Source: a virus. From it: 26,841 nt of DNA. A program made the translations under genes and the position numbers. This document shows positions 1 through 7,494 of this stretch, in pieces; within the stretch, counting starts at the first letter, position 1; every line of letters begins with the position of its first letter. Where the stretch lies: positions 1 through 26,841 of the IMG/VR virus record IMGVR_UViG_3300017917_004241. One strand, given 5' to 3'. Under the pieces are notes generated by a model. It made no database searches. It worked only from the letters and a program-made list of their open reading frames with translations, and was not told the DNA's origin.

Positions 1-576
1 CTTGAGTGTTTGTAAAAACTTCTCAGGGCCACCTTTGCCCGATAAGTGAACATTGATTTTGAAACCATGATCGTGCCAGCTTGAGCCGTAGCCCATCCAT
101 CGCGCCATGTCGGCGTGATATTCAAATTCAAGAATTGATCGCTCAACAATTTCGTCTGCTTCACTTGCAAGTACACAAAATTGCCCCGGATGGAATGATA
201 TCCGAACACCAAGACGACGAGCAGCATCGCCAATCGGCGCAAAAATGCGTTCGCAATGATCTTGAATTTCACGTCGTTGCCACCAATCAATCCACGAGGG
301 TTCTGTATAACCTTGTAGCATTTCGCTGCCCAGACGCACCATGCGTCGCTCGGCGGGCAGTGTACCCACACGCTCTACCATCTTTAGAGCTGCACGAGCA
401 TTGTGGTTCATGATGTCCCACTGACGCTGTTCGGCTTCATCTTTGTGCTCACGCAGCCAGCGCATAGTAGTTGAACGTCCGTTGATGTCACGGTCCACAG
501 CATTGACCTTCATGCCCCCGCACTCAGAGGGGTCATTGAGCCATTTGCAACAAAAGCCAATACGAGGTGTAGTCAT
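1..576 (-). CDS. uvdE: UV DNA damage endonuclease UvdE/UvsE (N-terminal 192 residues, cut by window edge)
   Basis: The first 192 residues are visible and the frame runs off the left edge. UvdE enzymes nick DNA 5' to UV photoproducts and start alternative excision repair; they are metal-dependent TIM-barrel proteins. The visible part has the family pattern: an N-terminal barrel strand (RIGFCCKWLN), a central NHNARAALKM helix region, then VRISFHPGQF at about residues 124-133, whose His is a family metal ligand, followed by FEYHADMARWMG and INVHLSGKGG, the next metal-binding strand. The ATG at 576 has no Shine-Dalgarno (SD) sequence but sits 6 bases after a consensus -10 box (583-588), so the mRNA is probably leaderless. 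Single promoter, no overlap with the gene upstream: it appears to be its own transcription unit. Phage-borne copies would repair UV-damaged phage DNA in sunlit water. Family assignment is confident; the C-terminal half cannot be checked. Confidence 0.87.
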   Translation of the reverse strand, partial: MTTPRIGFCCKWLNDPSECGGMKVNAVDRDINGRSTTMRWLREHKDEAEQRQWDIMNHNARAALKMVERVGTLPAERRMVRLGSEMLQGYTEPSWIDWWQRREIQDHCERIFAPIGDAARRLGVRISFHPGQFCVLASEADEIVERSILEFEYHADMARWMGYGSSWHDHGFKINVHLSGKGGPEKFLQTLK

Positions 577-582
577 GCTGTA

Positions 583-611
583 ATTATACAGCAAAACACA
601 TACATGGTCAA
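583..611 (-). promoter_or_regulatory. sigma-70-type promoter for uvdE (leaderless)
   Basis: On the minus strand TTGACC (611-606), a 17-base spacer and TATAAT (588-583) form a near-perfect sigma-70 promoter. The -35 box overlaps the stop codon of the gene ending at 608. The -10 box ends 6 bases before the uvdE ATG, placing the expected start of transcription on or next to the A of the ATG. The sequence between the -10 and the ATG (TACAGC) resembles ACAGC at the promoter at 20270-20298. Confidence 0.8.
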
Positions 612-1162
612 CTGCGAAACATTTTTAGCACATTGGGCAGTGTGTCTATGGCAAAATTGGGCAGCAATTTGTAAGATTTGTCCACAGGCACAGTTTGGTC
701 CAACGCCACCCATTGAACATTTGGCATGTTCTTGATCAGAGTTCTTATCAAATGGTGATACACATGATGGTTGTGCTTGGCCAAAGTGTCTGCTATTTGC
801 TTTTCTGCTAGATCAAAACCCAGCATGATCACAATGTCGCTTTGTCCGGAGGCCAGATGCAGGCTCACTATTTCGTCCTGCTGAGAAATTTCTTCGGGAA
901 ATTCGCCATGAAAAAGTTGTACGCCGCTGGGCCTGTCCAATTTGGCAAAATCCTTGGCAGCTACATATAGGTTGCACCGATTTTGAAACTGCCGAGTCAC
1001 TAGATCTCGAGCTTTTTCAAAACTGTAGCAGATCACATTGTCGGTTTGGAATGCACGCCAAGTGCGCCAACCACCCCATAGCGGTCCCACGTTTTTGAGT
1101 TCAGCAACATCGGCGGTGGGATCAATGACCGCGGTGTCTGCAATCACCCAGCTGATTCTCAT
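608..1162 (-). CDS. conserved phage protein of unknown function, 184 aa
   Basis: Not recognised by function. It reads as a compact soluble protein with no signal peptide or membrane segment. The start chosen is the ATG at 1162, whose ATGA overlaps the stop of the fibre-like gene upstream (stop at 1159-1161); a longer GTG-started reading to 1204 only adds sequence inside the previous gene. The N-terminus (MRISWVIADT) is followed by a Trp-rich stretch (GPLWGGWRTWRAF, about 27-39). A strand-like segment, SDIVIMLGFDL, lies near residue 110, and NHHVYHHLIRTL is near 130. The alternation of beta-like and helical stretches suggests an alpha/beta fold. Last gene of the operon that starts with the sugar dehydrogenase, and translationally coupled to the fibre-like gene, so a role with that protein (assembly, chaperone or modification) is possible but only an inference. 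Confidence 0.75.
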   Translation of the reverse strand: MRISWVIADTAVIDPTADVAELKNVGPLWGGWRTWRAFQTDNVICYSFEKARDLVTRQFQNRCNLYVAAKDFAKLDRPSGVQLFHGEFPEEISQQDEIVSLHLASGQSDIVIMLGFDLAEKQIADTLAKHNHHVYHHLIRTLIKNMPNVQWVALDQTVPVDKSYKLLPNFAIDTLPNVLKMFRS

Positions 1163-2409
1163 TGAACTGCTCTGATTACTTTCCACTTGAATCCGCCCAG
1201 ACACTGCCAGGCAAACACAGGATTGTCCACAGTGGGGCTGGCATTAAATACCACATCACCTCGGGTGCCCGAATAGTTGGGTACTTCTGTGCCGTGACTG
1301 ATTCGGTGCACTCCTACCTGTAGTTTTTTAACAGCAGTTAAACCTTCTTCATCAATTTCAATGGCTGGCACTTTGTTGATACCGATGGCAAGACCTTGTT
1401 TTCTGGCTGTGCCAAGATAGCCCACTTTGGCTTTGTGTTTGCCTGCAATCAGGGCCACTTCTTCGTCCCACACACTCAGTGCCATCTCTGGTTCTTGAGT
1501 ATTCACGCCCAGACGCTTTTTGCTCACCGTCACTGTGCTGTTTAAATCTACATCACCGGCCACTGTGAGTCCGGTCAAAGTACCAACCTGACGCAGATTG
1601 CTTTGAGCGATAGCAGGAGACAGCTGACCATCTTTCAGCAGAGGTTCTGTACCAATCTTGATGTTGTCAAATGCAATACCTTGTTGACTGATTTGTGCTG
1701 TTACTTGGTCAACCAGGGTTTGGCGCCATTCTGTAGTCAATTGATCCAGTGTTTTTTGACTGATACTTTGAGCCAGTGCATTCCAAGAGTGATTGTCTGT
1801 GTTTATGGAACCCTTGACCACAAGATCTTTCACAGTGATAGAATTTACTGCTGATATGTCTCGAGCTGTAAAATTGTTTTCTACCACAACATTGTCATCC
1901 ATCACTGTCAATTCAACGCCGGTGCTTTGATCCTGTATGCCCGGCAGCAGTTTGACTCTCACAGTTTCTATGTATTGTTTCACGATGGGATTCAAATCAA
2001 CTGCACTCAACAAGCTTGTGGTTTTTCTTGTGACTTGTTGCACAATCAGTTGTTCAATTTTTTCCAACCAGACTTGATCTTGTGTCAGTTCGTTGATGGT
2101 GGTTTCAATCAGTTGTTGTGTTCGGGTATCAATATTTTGCTTGATTAGATCATGATCCACATATTGGCCCAGCCCAGGAATTTGTCCTGTGGCAAAAAGA
2201 TCTTGCACCGACGATTTTACAGCTTCTATCAGTTCGGGCAGCACTTCGCTGTTGGCAAATTTGCCCACAATTCGGTCTTGAACAAATTGCACAGCTCTTT
2301 GTTCCACAGTTTGTAGCCAATCTTCTGTGAGGATGTCAGCAATTTTTGCTGCCACTTCTGTTTCGATTTGCTGTTGCACCAGCTGTTGTAGAGCACGAGT
2401 ATCAAGCAT
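1159..2409 (-). CDS. putative tail-fibre-like virion structural protein, 416 aa
   Basis: The start is the ATG at 2409, preceded by GGAG at good spacing and overlapping the stop of the amidinotransferase gene by 8 bases; a GTG 42 bases upstream lacks such support. The N-terminal ~165 residues are Gln-rich amphipathic helix containing two related units (DWLQTVEQRAVQFVQ near residue 30; VWLEKIEQLIVQQV near 113), as in trimeric fibre shafts. The middle (about 170-220) is short-strand beta sequence (VVVENNFTARDISAVNSITVKDLVVKG, of which the repeat period is visible). From about 290 comes LTVAGDVDLNSTV and then KKRLGVNTQEPEMALSVW, resembling the R-x-G-I-x-T-x-x-P-x-x-x-L-x-V pattern common in phage fibres and adhesins. 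The Trp-containing C-terminus may be a tip domain. Seen: repeats and motif. Inferred: fibre or adhesin role. It could also be a baseplate or whisker protein. Confidence 0.6.
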   Translation of the reverse strand: MLDTRALQQLVQQQIETEVAAKIADILTEDWLQTVEQRAVQFVQDRIVGKFANSEVLPELIEAVKSSVQDLFATGQIPGLGQYVDHDLIKQNIDTRTQQLIETTINELTQDQVWLEKIEQLIVQQVTRKTTSLLSAVDLNPIVKQYIETVRVKLLPGIQDQSTGVELTVMDDNVVVENNFTARDISAVNSITVKDLVVKGSINTDNHSWNALAQSISQKTLDQLTTEWRQTLVDQVTAQISQQGIAFDNIKIGTEPLLKDGQLSPAIAQSNLRQVGTLTGLTVAGDVDLNSTVTVSKKRLGVNTQEPEMALSVWDEEVALIAGKHKAKVGYLGTARKQGLAIGINKVPAIEIDEEGLTAVKKLQVGVHRISHGTEVPNYSGTRGDVVFNASPTVDNPVFAWQCLGGFKWKVIRAVQ

Positions 2410-3319
2410 GTTGTCTCCAAGTATCCAAGGTAACACAGTGAAATCCACCACCTAGAGTGCGACTGTGTCGCAGTTCCATGGGAATCACAGTAAAATTATG
2501 TTGTTCTAATTTGCGTATCAGTTCAGTTTGATACTTATCACAAATCACTGTGGCAGGATCAACAACCAACATGTTGAGTGCTATCCATTTTGATGCGTAG
2601 GGATATTGATAAAAATCTTGAGCTACTACATCTGAAATGTAGATTTTTTCCCAGTCTTTAAACACCCGGGGACAGTTTTGTTCATTGACTCTATCGGCGT
2701 TCAGCAGCACCAGACCTTTTCTCAATGGCACAATGGTAGAATCTATGTGTACTCCGCTGTAAAAATTACACAGCTCAATGTTTACATCGGGGAATTTATC
2801 ACACAGCCATTTGTAGGCAGCACGGTTGCCACTGGCGCTTTCCAAAAACAACATAGCATCATCCAAACGCAATATATTGGCCGCGTCCAATGTGAACCCT
2901 TCGTTTCTGGGCATGTGCAAATAATGCTCGGCTGCGTCCACAGTATCATACAAACACTGTAATTCCATGTCTCTACATGGGTACATCATGGCTGGATCCA
3001 CAATGGTGTTTTTCCAAATCAGCAAACGATCTCGCGGGCAATAATTGTACATGCCGTCGTGAACTTGGAAATTTATAGGATCAGGTCGTATAACATCGAT
3101 TCCGAGTTTGATCAAAGCATTGGCCAAAGCTTCCAGATCTTCGTTGGCTTCGTCGATGATTTTTTGTGGCACTGGGCCCGTCGGTACTGGAGTTTCGTGC
3201 CAGGTAGTTTTTGCACTTTCTAATCGAAACACAGGATCTCTCACAGGCCAGTTGGCATAGCTGGCTGATCCCACAATTACCTGTTTTAATGGATCCCATT
3301 CATTGCGGCTATAGATCAT
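2402..3319 (-). CDS. amidinotransferase family protein (glycine/inosamine-phosphate amidinotransferase-like), 305 aa
   Basis: Members of this family move an amidino group from arginine to an amine acceptor (glycine, or an aminocyclitol phosphate) through a cysteine intermediate. The catalytic triad can be placed: Asp145 in GFTLDAANI, His191 in GVHIDSTIVPL and the nucleophile Cys295 in GGGFHCVTLDT. The N-terminal strand (EWDPLKQVIVG) and the CPRD motif (94-97) are also family features. Length is somewhat shorter than the ~350-420 residues of cellular enzymes, consistent with a compact phage form. The ATG at 3319 has an upstream AGGA and overlaps the preceding stop as ATGA. The acceptor cannot be read from sequence. 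Context (sugar dehydrogenase, oxygenase, fibre) favours modifying a sugar, amino acid or virion protein rather than creatine-type chemistry. Family is sure; substrate unknown. Confidence 0.85.
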   Translation of the reverse strand: MIYSRNEWDPLKQVIVGSASYANWPVRDPVFRLESAKTTWHETPVPTGPVPQKIIDEANEDLEALANALIKLGIDVIRPDPINFQVHDGMYNYCPRDRLLIWKNTIVDPAMMYPCRDMELQCLYDTVDAAEHYLHMPRNEGFTLDAANILRLDDAMLFLESASGNRAAYKWLCDKFPDVNIELCNFYSGVHIDSTIVPLRKGLVLLNADRVNEQNCPRVFKDWEKIYISDVVAQDFYQYPYASKWIALNMLVVDPATVICDKYQTELIRKLEQHNFTVIPMELRHSRTLGGGFHCVTLDTWRQHA

Positions 3320-3834
3320 ACGTGTCCTGTAATTTGCAAGGTATATCGATCTTCAAGACCAATATTTGCCGCCATGTGCGGCACATCATAAACCCATTCC
3401 ACAGTATCCCCGGCGCGCCATCTCACATAGGGTTTACCTCGGACTTCCAAATAGTGTCCGGGCTTCCAGTCTTCTAACAGCAGCAGTGCTCGACGAATAC
3501 TTTGTTCACGACCTTGCAGATCAAAAAGTTCAACGTAACGTTTGTAAAGATCTTGATGTACTGGCATCACTGTGCCTGTGGTCATACGATAAAATGCAAT
3601 GCCTACATCTTTCCAACCTTGTTGTTCATAAATGTCAACAAACTTGTAGGCCCACTTTGGTAGCTGATGTCTCATATCAGCCAGTTCACCACATACCTTG
3701 CTTTGATAACCTTGTTGAAACCATTGCTCTACACTGATTGGATCATTGAATGGTTCATATACATAGGATATGGTTTTGAACTGGTCATCCCAAAAAGGTT
3801 TGATGTGATATTCAATTACCTCGTGTGTTACCAT
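3316..3834 (-). CDS. 2-oxoglutarate/Fe(II) oxygenase-like protein (aspartyl/asparaginyl hydroxylase type), 172 aa
   Basis: The start chosen is the ATG at 3834, overlapping the end of the dehydrogenase gene by 23 bases; a longer reading frame exists upstream but lies wholly inside that gene. The facial triad of this fold can be read: His93 and Asp95 in MPVHQDLYKRY and His153 in VPHMAANIG, followed ten residues later by Arg163 in DRYTLQITG, where these enzymes hold the 2-oxoglutarate carboxylate. GDTVEWVYDVPHMAANI resembles the cupin strands of aspartyl/asparaginyl beta-hydroxylases. Such enzymes hydroxylate a side chain, releasing succinate and CO2. Target unknown; candidates are the fibre-like protein or the product of the amidinotransferase next door. 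The SD is weak, so translation probably relies on coupling. Confidence is good for the fold and moderate for activity. Confidence 0.68.
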   Translation of the reverse strand: MVTHEVIEYHIKPFWDDQFKTISYVYEPFNDPISVEQWFQQGYQSKVCGELADMRHQLPKWAYKFVDIYEQQGWKDVGIAFYRMTTGTVMPVHQDLYKRYVELFDLQGREQSIRRALLLLEDWKPGHYLEVRGKPYVRWRAGDTVEWVYDVPHMAANIGLEDRYTLQITGHV

Positions 3835-5056
3835 AGTGTATGACTTTGCATCCAGCTCGCTCAGTTTCCTTACGGAAAGGGTCCACAATAACTGATCCTG
3901 GTTTGATAACAAAGTAGTCGGGATCAGCTGCTTGTTCACCAGTGTAACCAAATGTGATCTTGCGGTTGTGTGCCATGAGTACCACAGCAGGACCATCAAC
4001 ACTGTCTACACAGTCTGTGCGATCGTCGGCCAGGGGATCCACATACTTGAGACCAGTGTGACCGTGTTTGGCCACATAGTGTCCCACAAGAGTGCTGTAG
4101 CTACCAATGCAATAGGGCACATCTGGTTTGTAAGCCTTGCCATGAATCACAATGGGCAAGCCGCCATGTTCAAGACTGGCGTCAATCAAGAACTTGGCAA
4201 GGTTTTCTGCTTGGATTTCTCTAGCATGCATGATGGTGTCAAACAAGTCATAGCCAATGTCATATTCCTTGGCCAGCCAACGCAGAGCAATGTTGTCTCT
4301 GGGGTGGCAAGCACCTGCATCGCCCATGCCTGCTGTCATGTACTTGGGTCCCATGATACGCATGGTGGAGTTGGCCAATGCGTTTGTGACAACATCAACA
4401 TTGATGTTGCCAATTCTGAGTGCAAAGTCTTGAATCATGTTTACTAGACCAACCTTGGCCGAAATGAATGTGTTGTAGAAGATCTTGATGGCTTCGCATT
4501 CGTCCCAGGTGCCCAGTTCATAGCGTGGATTATTTTCCATCACTGTGTCGTAGAGATCACGAAGTTCACCTGCAACTCCGTTCCACTTGCCATCTTCGGT
4601 GCCAATGATCACCATCTCGGGATTGACCATGTCCCACTTCACACTACCCATGGCAATGAGATATGGATTGTACAAGAATTGGTGTTTTTTGTCCAGCAAG
4701 GGTATAAACTTTTTACGAGTAGTGCCGGGCAGAACAGTTGAAATCAACACAACTTTTTTGGATTCGCGGGCGTACTTGTTGACATTGTTGATGGCATCAA
4801 TCACAGCGTCATGACCAAAGTCTCGCGGCTCCATGTGTGAGCTAGGCACAGATCCGTCGTAACCTTCTGCGTGTGGGGTAGGTACAGCAATGAAGATCCA
4901 CTCACTTTCGTTGACCAGTTCCTCAATGCCGCAAACTTTTACACTGTTGCTGGTTCTAGGGTAAATATCGTAACCACGAACTTCGTGCTTTTGTGCCATG
5001 ACTTCGGCACAATCTAGACCTAATTTTCCGATTCCAACGAATCCAATTTTCTTCAT
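3812..5056 (-). CDS. ugd: UDP-glucose/GDP-mannose dehydrogenase family protein, 414 aa
   Basis: These NAD-dependent enzymes oxidise the C6 hydroxyl of a nucleotide sugar twice to give a uronic acid (UDP-glucuronate, GDP-mannuronate or similar). Seen: N-terminal Rossmann motif GIGKLG at 8-13; STVLPGTTRK at 106-115; ECEAIKIFYNTF at 186-197, the helix carrying catalytic and substrate-binding Lys and Asn; and the nucleophile Cys250 in GDAGACHPRDN, the family's G-x-C-x-P-K/R-D motif. The C-terminal part (HGKAYKPDVPYCIGS) is the NAD-binding-like UDP domain. Full length for the family. The ATG at 5056 has AAAGGA at ideal spacing, and TATAAT lies at 5075-5080 on the same strand without a good -35. 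Its ATG overlaps the ATG of the divergent gene at 5055 by two bases. First gene of a five-gene overlapping operon. The exact sugar is unknown. Confidence 0.88.
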   Translation of the reverse strand: MKKIGFVGIGKLGLDCAEVMAQKHEVRGYDIYPRTSNSVKVCGIEELVNESEWIFIAVPTPHAEGYDGSVPSSHMEPRDFGHDAVIDAINNVNKYARESKKVVLISTVLPGTTRKKFIPLLDKKHQFLYNPYLIAMGSVKWDMVNPEMVIIGTEDGKWNGVAGELRDLYDTVMENNPRYELGTWDECEAIKIFYNTFISAKVGLVNMIQDFALRIGNINVDVVTNALANSTMRIMGPKYMTAGMGDAGACHPRDNIALRWLAKEYDIGYDLFDTIMHAREIQAENLAKFLIDASLEHGGLPIVIHGKAYKPDVPYCIGSYSTLVGHYVAKHGHTGLKYVDPLADDRTDCVDSVDGPAVVLMAHNRKITFGYTGEQAADPDYFVIKPGSVIVDPFRKETERAGCKVIHYGNTRGN

Positions 5057-6329
5057 GAATATTCCTTTAGAAAGATTATACAGCTATCTTGGTAGCCTAA
5101 CAGATGATGATATCATAATTTATCACTGGTATCCGCATGGATCAAAAAAACTGAGCAATCTAGTGGCATTGCATAACAAAAATTTTGAATTGAGTTATCT
5201 AAACACATTGACCACTCCGCATATGTTTTTTCATGATCAGGAACCTCTTGATTATTACATGTATACAAATCAAGATATTCAAGACTTTGTTAGCACTAGA
5301 GCTTACTACGATCGATGGGCAAAAAACAGCGAACATCTGCCGTCCTTGATAGAAACCCATCTAAGATGCTGCACTATTTCACCTACTAACTTTTATGAAA
5401 AAACATTGATCTGTCACTCAGAACAAAACAGTGCTGATTTAGCCGATTACGAACGCAACGGGTTCGTTGGTGTTTATTATTGGAATCATGCGCTGACTGC
5501 TCGTGACTGGTTTAGATTTGCACAACATGATAAAGTATTGCAACCAAAATTGAACAACATCAATCATGATTTTTTAATTTACAATCGAGCATGGTCCGGC
5601 AGCAGAGAATATCGTTTGAAATTCAGTGAATTGTTAGTGGAAAAAAATCTTGTGCCCCACTGTCAAACCAGTTTTTCGGCCATGGACAACGGCCTGTACT
5701 ACGCATATCACCAGTTTCGCAATTCTTCTTTGGCGATTCAAAACAAAAATCTTGAATACCAATTTATAAAAAACACCTCCGAGTCCTTTGCCAGCGGCGA
5801 TTACAACAATAAAGATTACGCAAATTGTGCGTTAGAAGTTGTCTTGGAAACAGTGTTTGACAGCACCAAACACCATTTGACAGAAAAAATATTGCGACCC
5901 ATTGCCTGCCGCAGACCTTTTATTCTTGCGTCAACACAGGGTAGTTTGCAGTACTTACGCAGCTATGGTTTTGAAACTTTTGACGGACTAATAGACGAAA
6001 GTTATGATCTTGAGCAGGATCCACTGTTGAGACTGCATGCAATCACCAATGAAATGCAAAGATTGTGCTCACTGCCAAAAACGAGCAAACAAAAACTTTG
6101 GCAGCAATTGTATGAGATAGCTGAGAGAAACCATGAAAGATTTTTCAGCAGTCAATTTTTTGATCAGGTTGTTGGAGAATACAAAAACAATTTACATACA
6201 GCATTAGAAAAATGCAAACTTCAAATGTCAAAATACTGGTATGACATTGCAATGCAAACTGTGCCGTTGACCTCTGATTTTCACATTGCTAATCAATGGT
6301 ATGAAACACATTCAGGTCGGTTAGGGTGA
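5055..6329 (+). CDS. glycosyltransferase-like phage protein, 424 aa
   Basis: The likely start is the ATG at 5055, sharing two bases with the divergent dehydrogenase ATG; a longer frame to 4998 is antisense to that gene. No SD is seen. The C-terminal half carries HHLTEKILRPIACRRPFIL (about residues 274-292) followed by GSLQYLRSYGFETFDGLIDESYD. This pattern of Glu-Lys, an invariant-looking 'P-I-A-x-x-R-P-F-I' and a Gly-Ser loop resembles the donor-sugar site of GT-B glycosyltransferases such as fucosyltransferase-like families. The N-terminal half (DDDIIIYHWYPHG; MFFHDQEPLDYY) would be the acceptor domain. It appears more AT-rich than its neighbours and is the only plus-strand gene for several kb, both signs of separate acquisition. 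Its 3' end overlaps the convergent gene at 6321 by 9 bases. Next to a nucleotide-sugar dehydrogenase, a sugar-transfer role is reasonable. Family is inferred from pattern only. Confidence 0.5.
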   Translation: MNIPLERLYSYLGSLTDDDIIIYHWYPHGSKKLSNLVALHNKNFELSYLNTLTTPHMFFHDQEPLDYYMYTNQDIQDFVSTRAYYDRWAKNSEHLPSLIETHLRCCTISPTNFYEKTLICHSEQNSADLADYERNGFVGVYYWNHALTARDWFRFAQHDKVLQPKLNNINHDFLIYNRAWSGSREYRLKFSELLVEKNLVPHCQTSFSAMDNGLYYAYHQFRNSSLAIQNKNLEYQFIKNTSESFASGDYNNKDYANCALEVVLETVFDSTKHHLTEKILRPIACRRPFILASTQGSLQYLRSYGFETFDGLIDESYDLEQDPLLRLHAITNEMQRLCSLPKTSKQKLWQQLYEIAERNHERFFSSQFFDQVVGEYKNNLHTALEKCKLQMSKYWYDIAMQTVPLTSDFHIANQWYETHSGRLG

Positions 6330-6680
6330 TTTTTTGATAACACCTGTCCAGTCTGGGCCGGGATCTTGCTGTACAAATATTTCGATTCTACTGTGAAGAT
6401 CATCATAAAATGTGTCAAGTTCATGATTCCAAAAACCCATCAAGTGTTCCAGAGCCTGTAAACAGTAGTTCCAATTCTTTTTTCTATACTCGATCATGAG
6501 ATTTTCATGCAGACTTTTCATGCTGGCAACTCGTGGCATGTCCAGCAGAGGGATGCTTTCTACGGCACAGTAAACAGTCACTGTGTTGGTGGGCGGGCCC
6601 ATATCCACAGTGTCCAATTCTAGAATTGTATATTTTTCGGCCATGGCCTCGGCGTTTGCTGTTCCGAAAATAATGTTCAT
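6321..6680 (-). CDS. conserved phage protein of unknown function, 119 aa
   Basis: Not recognised. The ATG at 6680 has AAGGA 7 bases upstream; an upstream TTG two codons earlier is not needed. The protein opens MNIIFGTANAEAMAEKYTILELDTV, of which residues 12-26 look like a strand, then TNTVTVYCAVESIPLLDMP and a helical C-terminal half (SLHENLMIEYRKKNWNYC, ALEHLMGFWNHELDTFYDDLHSRI). It is soluble with no obvious catalytic motif. It is divergent from the metallophosphoesterase gene at 6706, with only 25 bases between the two starts, and its 3' end runs 9 bases into the plus-strand gene ending at 6329. Confidence 0.7.
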   Translation of the reverse strand: MNIIFGTANAEAMAEKYTILELDTVDMGPPTNTVTVYCAVESIPLLDMPRVASMKSLHENLMIEYRKKNWNYCLQALEHLMGFWNHELDTFYDDLHSRIEIFVQQDPGPDWTGVIKKSP

Positions 6681-6691
6681 GGTCAAATCCT

Positions 6692-6699
6692 TTTAAATA
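6692..6699 (+). promoter_or_regulatory. possible late-type promoter, TTTAAATA
   Basis: TTTAAATA differs at one position from the T4 late consensus TATAAATA and ends 6 bases before the ATG at 6706. There is no SD for that gene, so a start at or near the ATG would give a leaderless mRNA. A -35 box is not seen. The match could be chance in this AT-rich 25-base gap. Confidence 0.3.
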
Positions 6700-6705
6700 T
6701 GTATC

Positions 6706-7494
6706 ATGGAATTCAGCTTTGATTTAATTTCCGACCTGCATGTAGAAACCTGGGATCAATTCAACTGGACTGGGCAACCAACCAGTTCGCACTGTGTTGT
6801 GGCCGGAGATGTAACTCGAGACAGAAAAGTTTTGGGCGAAACGCTCAAACATCTTGGACAATGCTATCAAGGAGTATTTTACATCGACGGCAACGACGAG
6901 CACAGTAACTATGTCAATGACATAGGCAGCAGCTATCGCGATCTGCGTAGATATGTAGACAGGTTCAAAAATGTTGTTTTTATGCAAGACAACGTGGTCA
7001 TCATCAACGGAGTTGCAGTGGTTGCAGTCAATGGTTGGTGGACTTATGACTTTGATCCCAATCTAGACACCGAAGAATCACAACATTGGTATAATCAACG
7101 CTATGGCGGCAATGAAAATACCGGAGATATCATAACCAACATGGCCATATCAGATGCTCAATACCTGCACAACAGCATTGCCAAACTGCAAACACATCGT
7201 GATGTCAAATCAATAGTGATTGTGAGTCATACAGTGCCCACACAGCAGTTGGTGAATCATGACATAGAACTGGTAGACACACATCGTTTCAACATGCTGG
7301 GAAATCCGCATCTCATGCTGTCCCTAGACCAAGACACCGAACACAAGATCAAGACCTGGTGTTTTGGGCACTATCATAGACCTGTGGATCGTGAAATCAA
7401 CGGCATCAGGTATGTCAACAACTGTAGGGGTCGCGGTAACACGCCATGGTGTCAACACGCTTATTTTCCCAAGCGTATCACTGTAACTTATTAG
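6706..7494 (+). CDS. calcineurin-like metallophosphoesterase, 262 aa
   Basis: The full set of di-metal phosphoesterase motifs is present in order: D-x-H (Asp10, His12 in ISDLH), GD (Asp35 in AGDVTRD), G-N-D/H-E (GNDEH, 62-66, where Asp replaces the usual His), a lone His in VSHT (His175) and GHYH (221-224). Such enzymes cleave phosphomonoesters, phosphodiesters or cyclic nucleotides with two metal ions. The length suits a small stand-alone domain. The target is unknown; possibilities are nucleic acid 3' or 5' ends, a nucleotide second messenger or a defence signal. No SD; probably leaderless. The gene is a plus-strand island: it diverges from 6680 and its TAG stop overlaps the stop of clpS. 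The Asp in place of the usual His of GNHE is a substitution seen in part of the superfamily, so activity is likely but specificity is open. Confidence 0.82.
   Translation: MEFSFDLISDLHVETWDQFNWTGQPTSSHCVVAGDVTRDRKVLGETLKHLGQCYQGVFYIDGNDEHSNYVNDIGSSYRDLRRYVDRFKNVVFMQDNVVIINGVAVVAVNGWWTYDFDPNLDTEESQHWYNQRYGGNENTGDIITNMAISDAQYLHNSIAKLQTHRDVKSIVIVSHTVPTQQLVNHDIELVDTHRFNMLGNPHLMLSLDQDTEHKIKTWCFGHYHRPVDREINGIRYVNNCRGRGNTPWCQHAYFPKRITVTY

Noticed and set aside
81-413. Plus-strand 110-aa reading frame
   Set aside because: It is antisense to uvdE, whose minus-strand frame carries the family motifs and a consensus promoter.
1163-1204. GTG-started N-terminal extension of the gene at 608
   Set aside because: The extension lies inside the fibre-like gene; the ATG at 1162 overlaps its stop in the usual ATGA manner.
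3932-4447. 171-aa plus-strand reading frame opposite the sugar dehydrogenase
   Set aside because: Antisense to conserved dehydrogenase motifs, including the catalytic Cys region.
6681-6686. TTGACC just before the ATG at 6680 as a -35 box
   Set aside because: No -10 box follows at the right distance; the bases are part of the spacer between SD and start.
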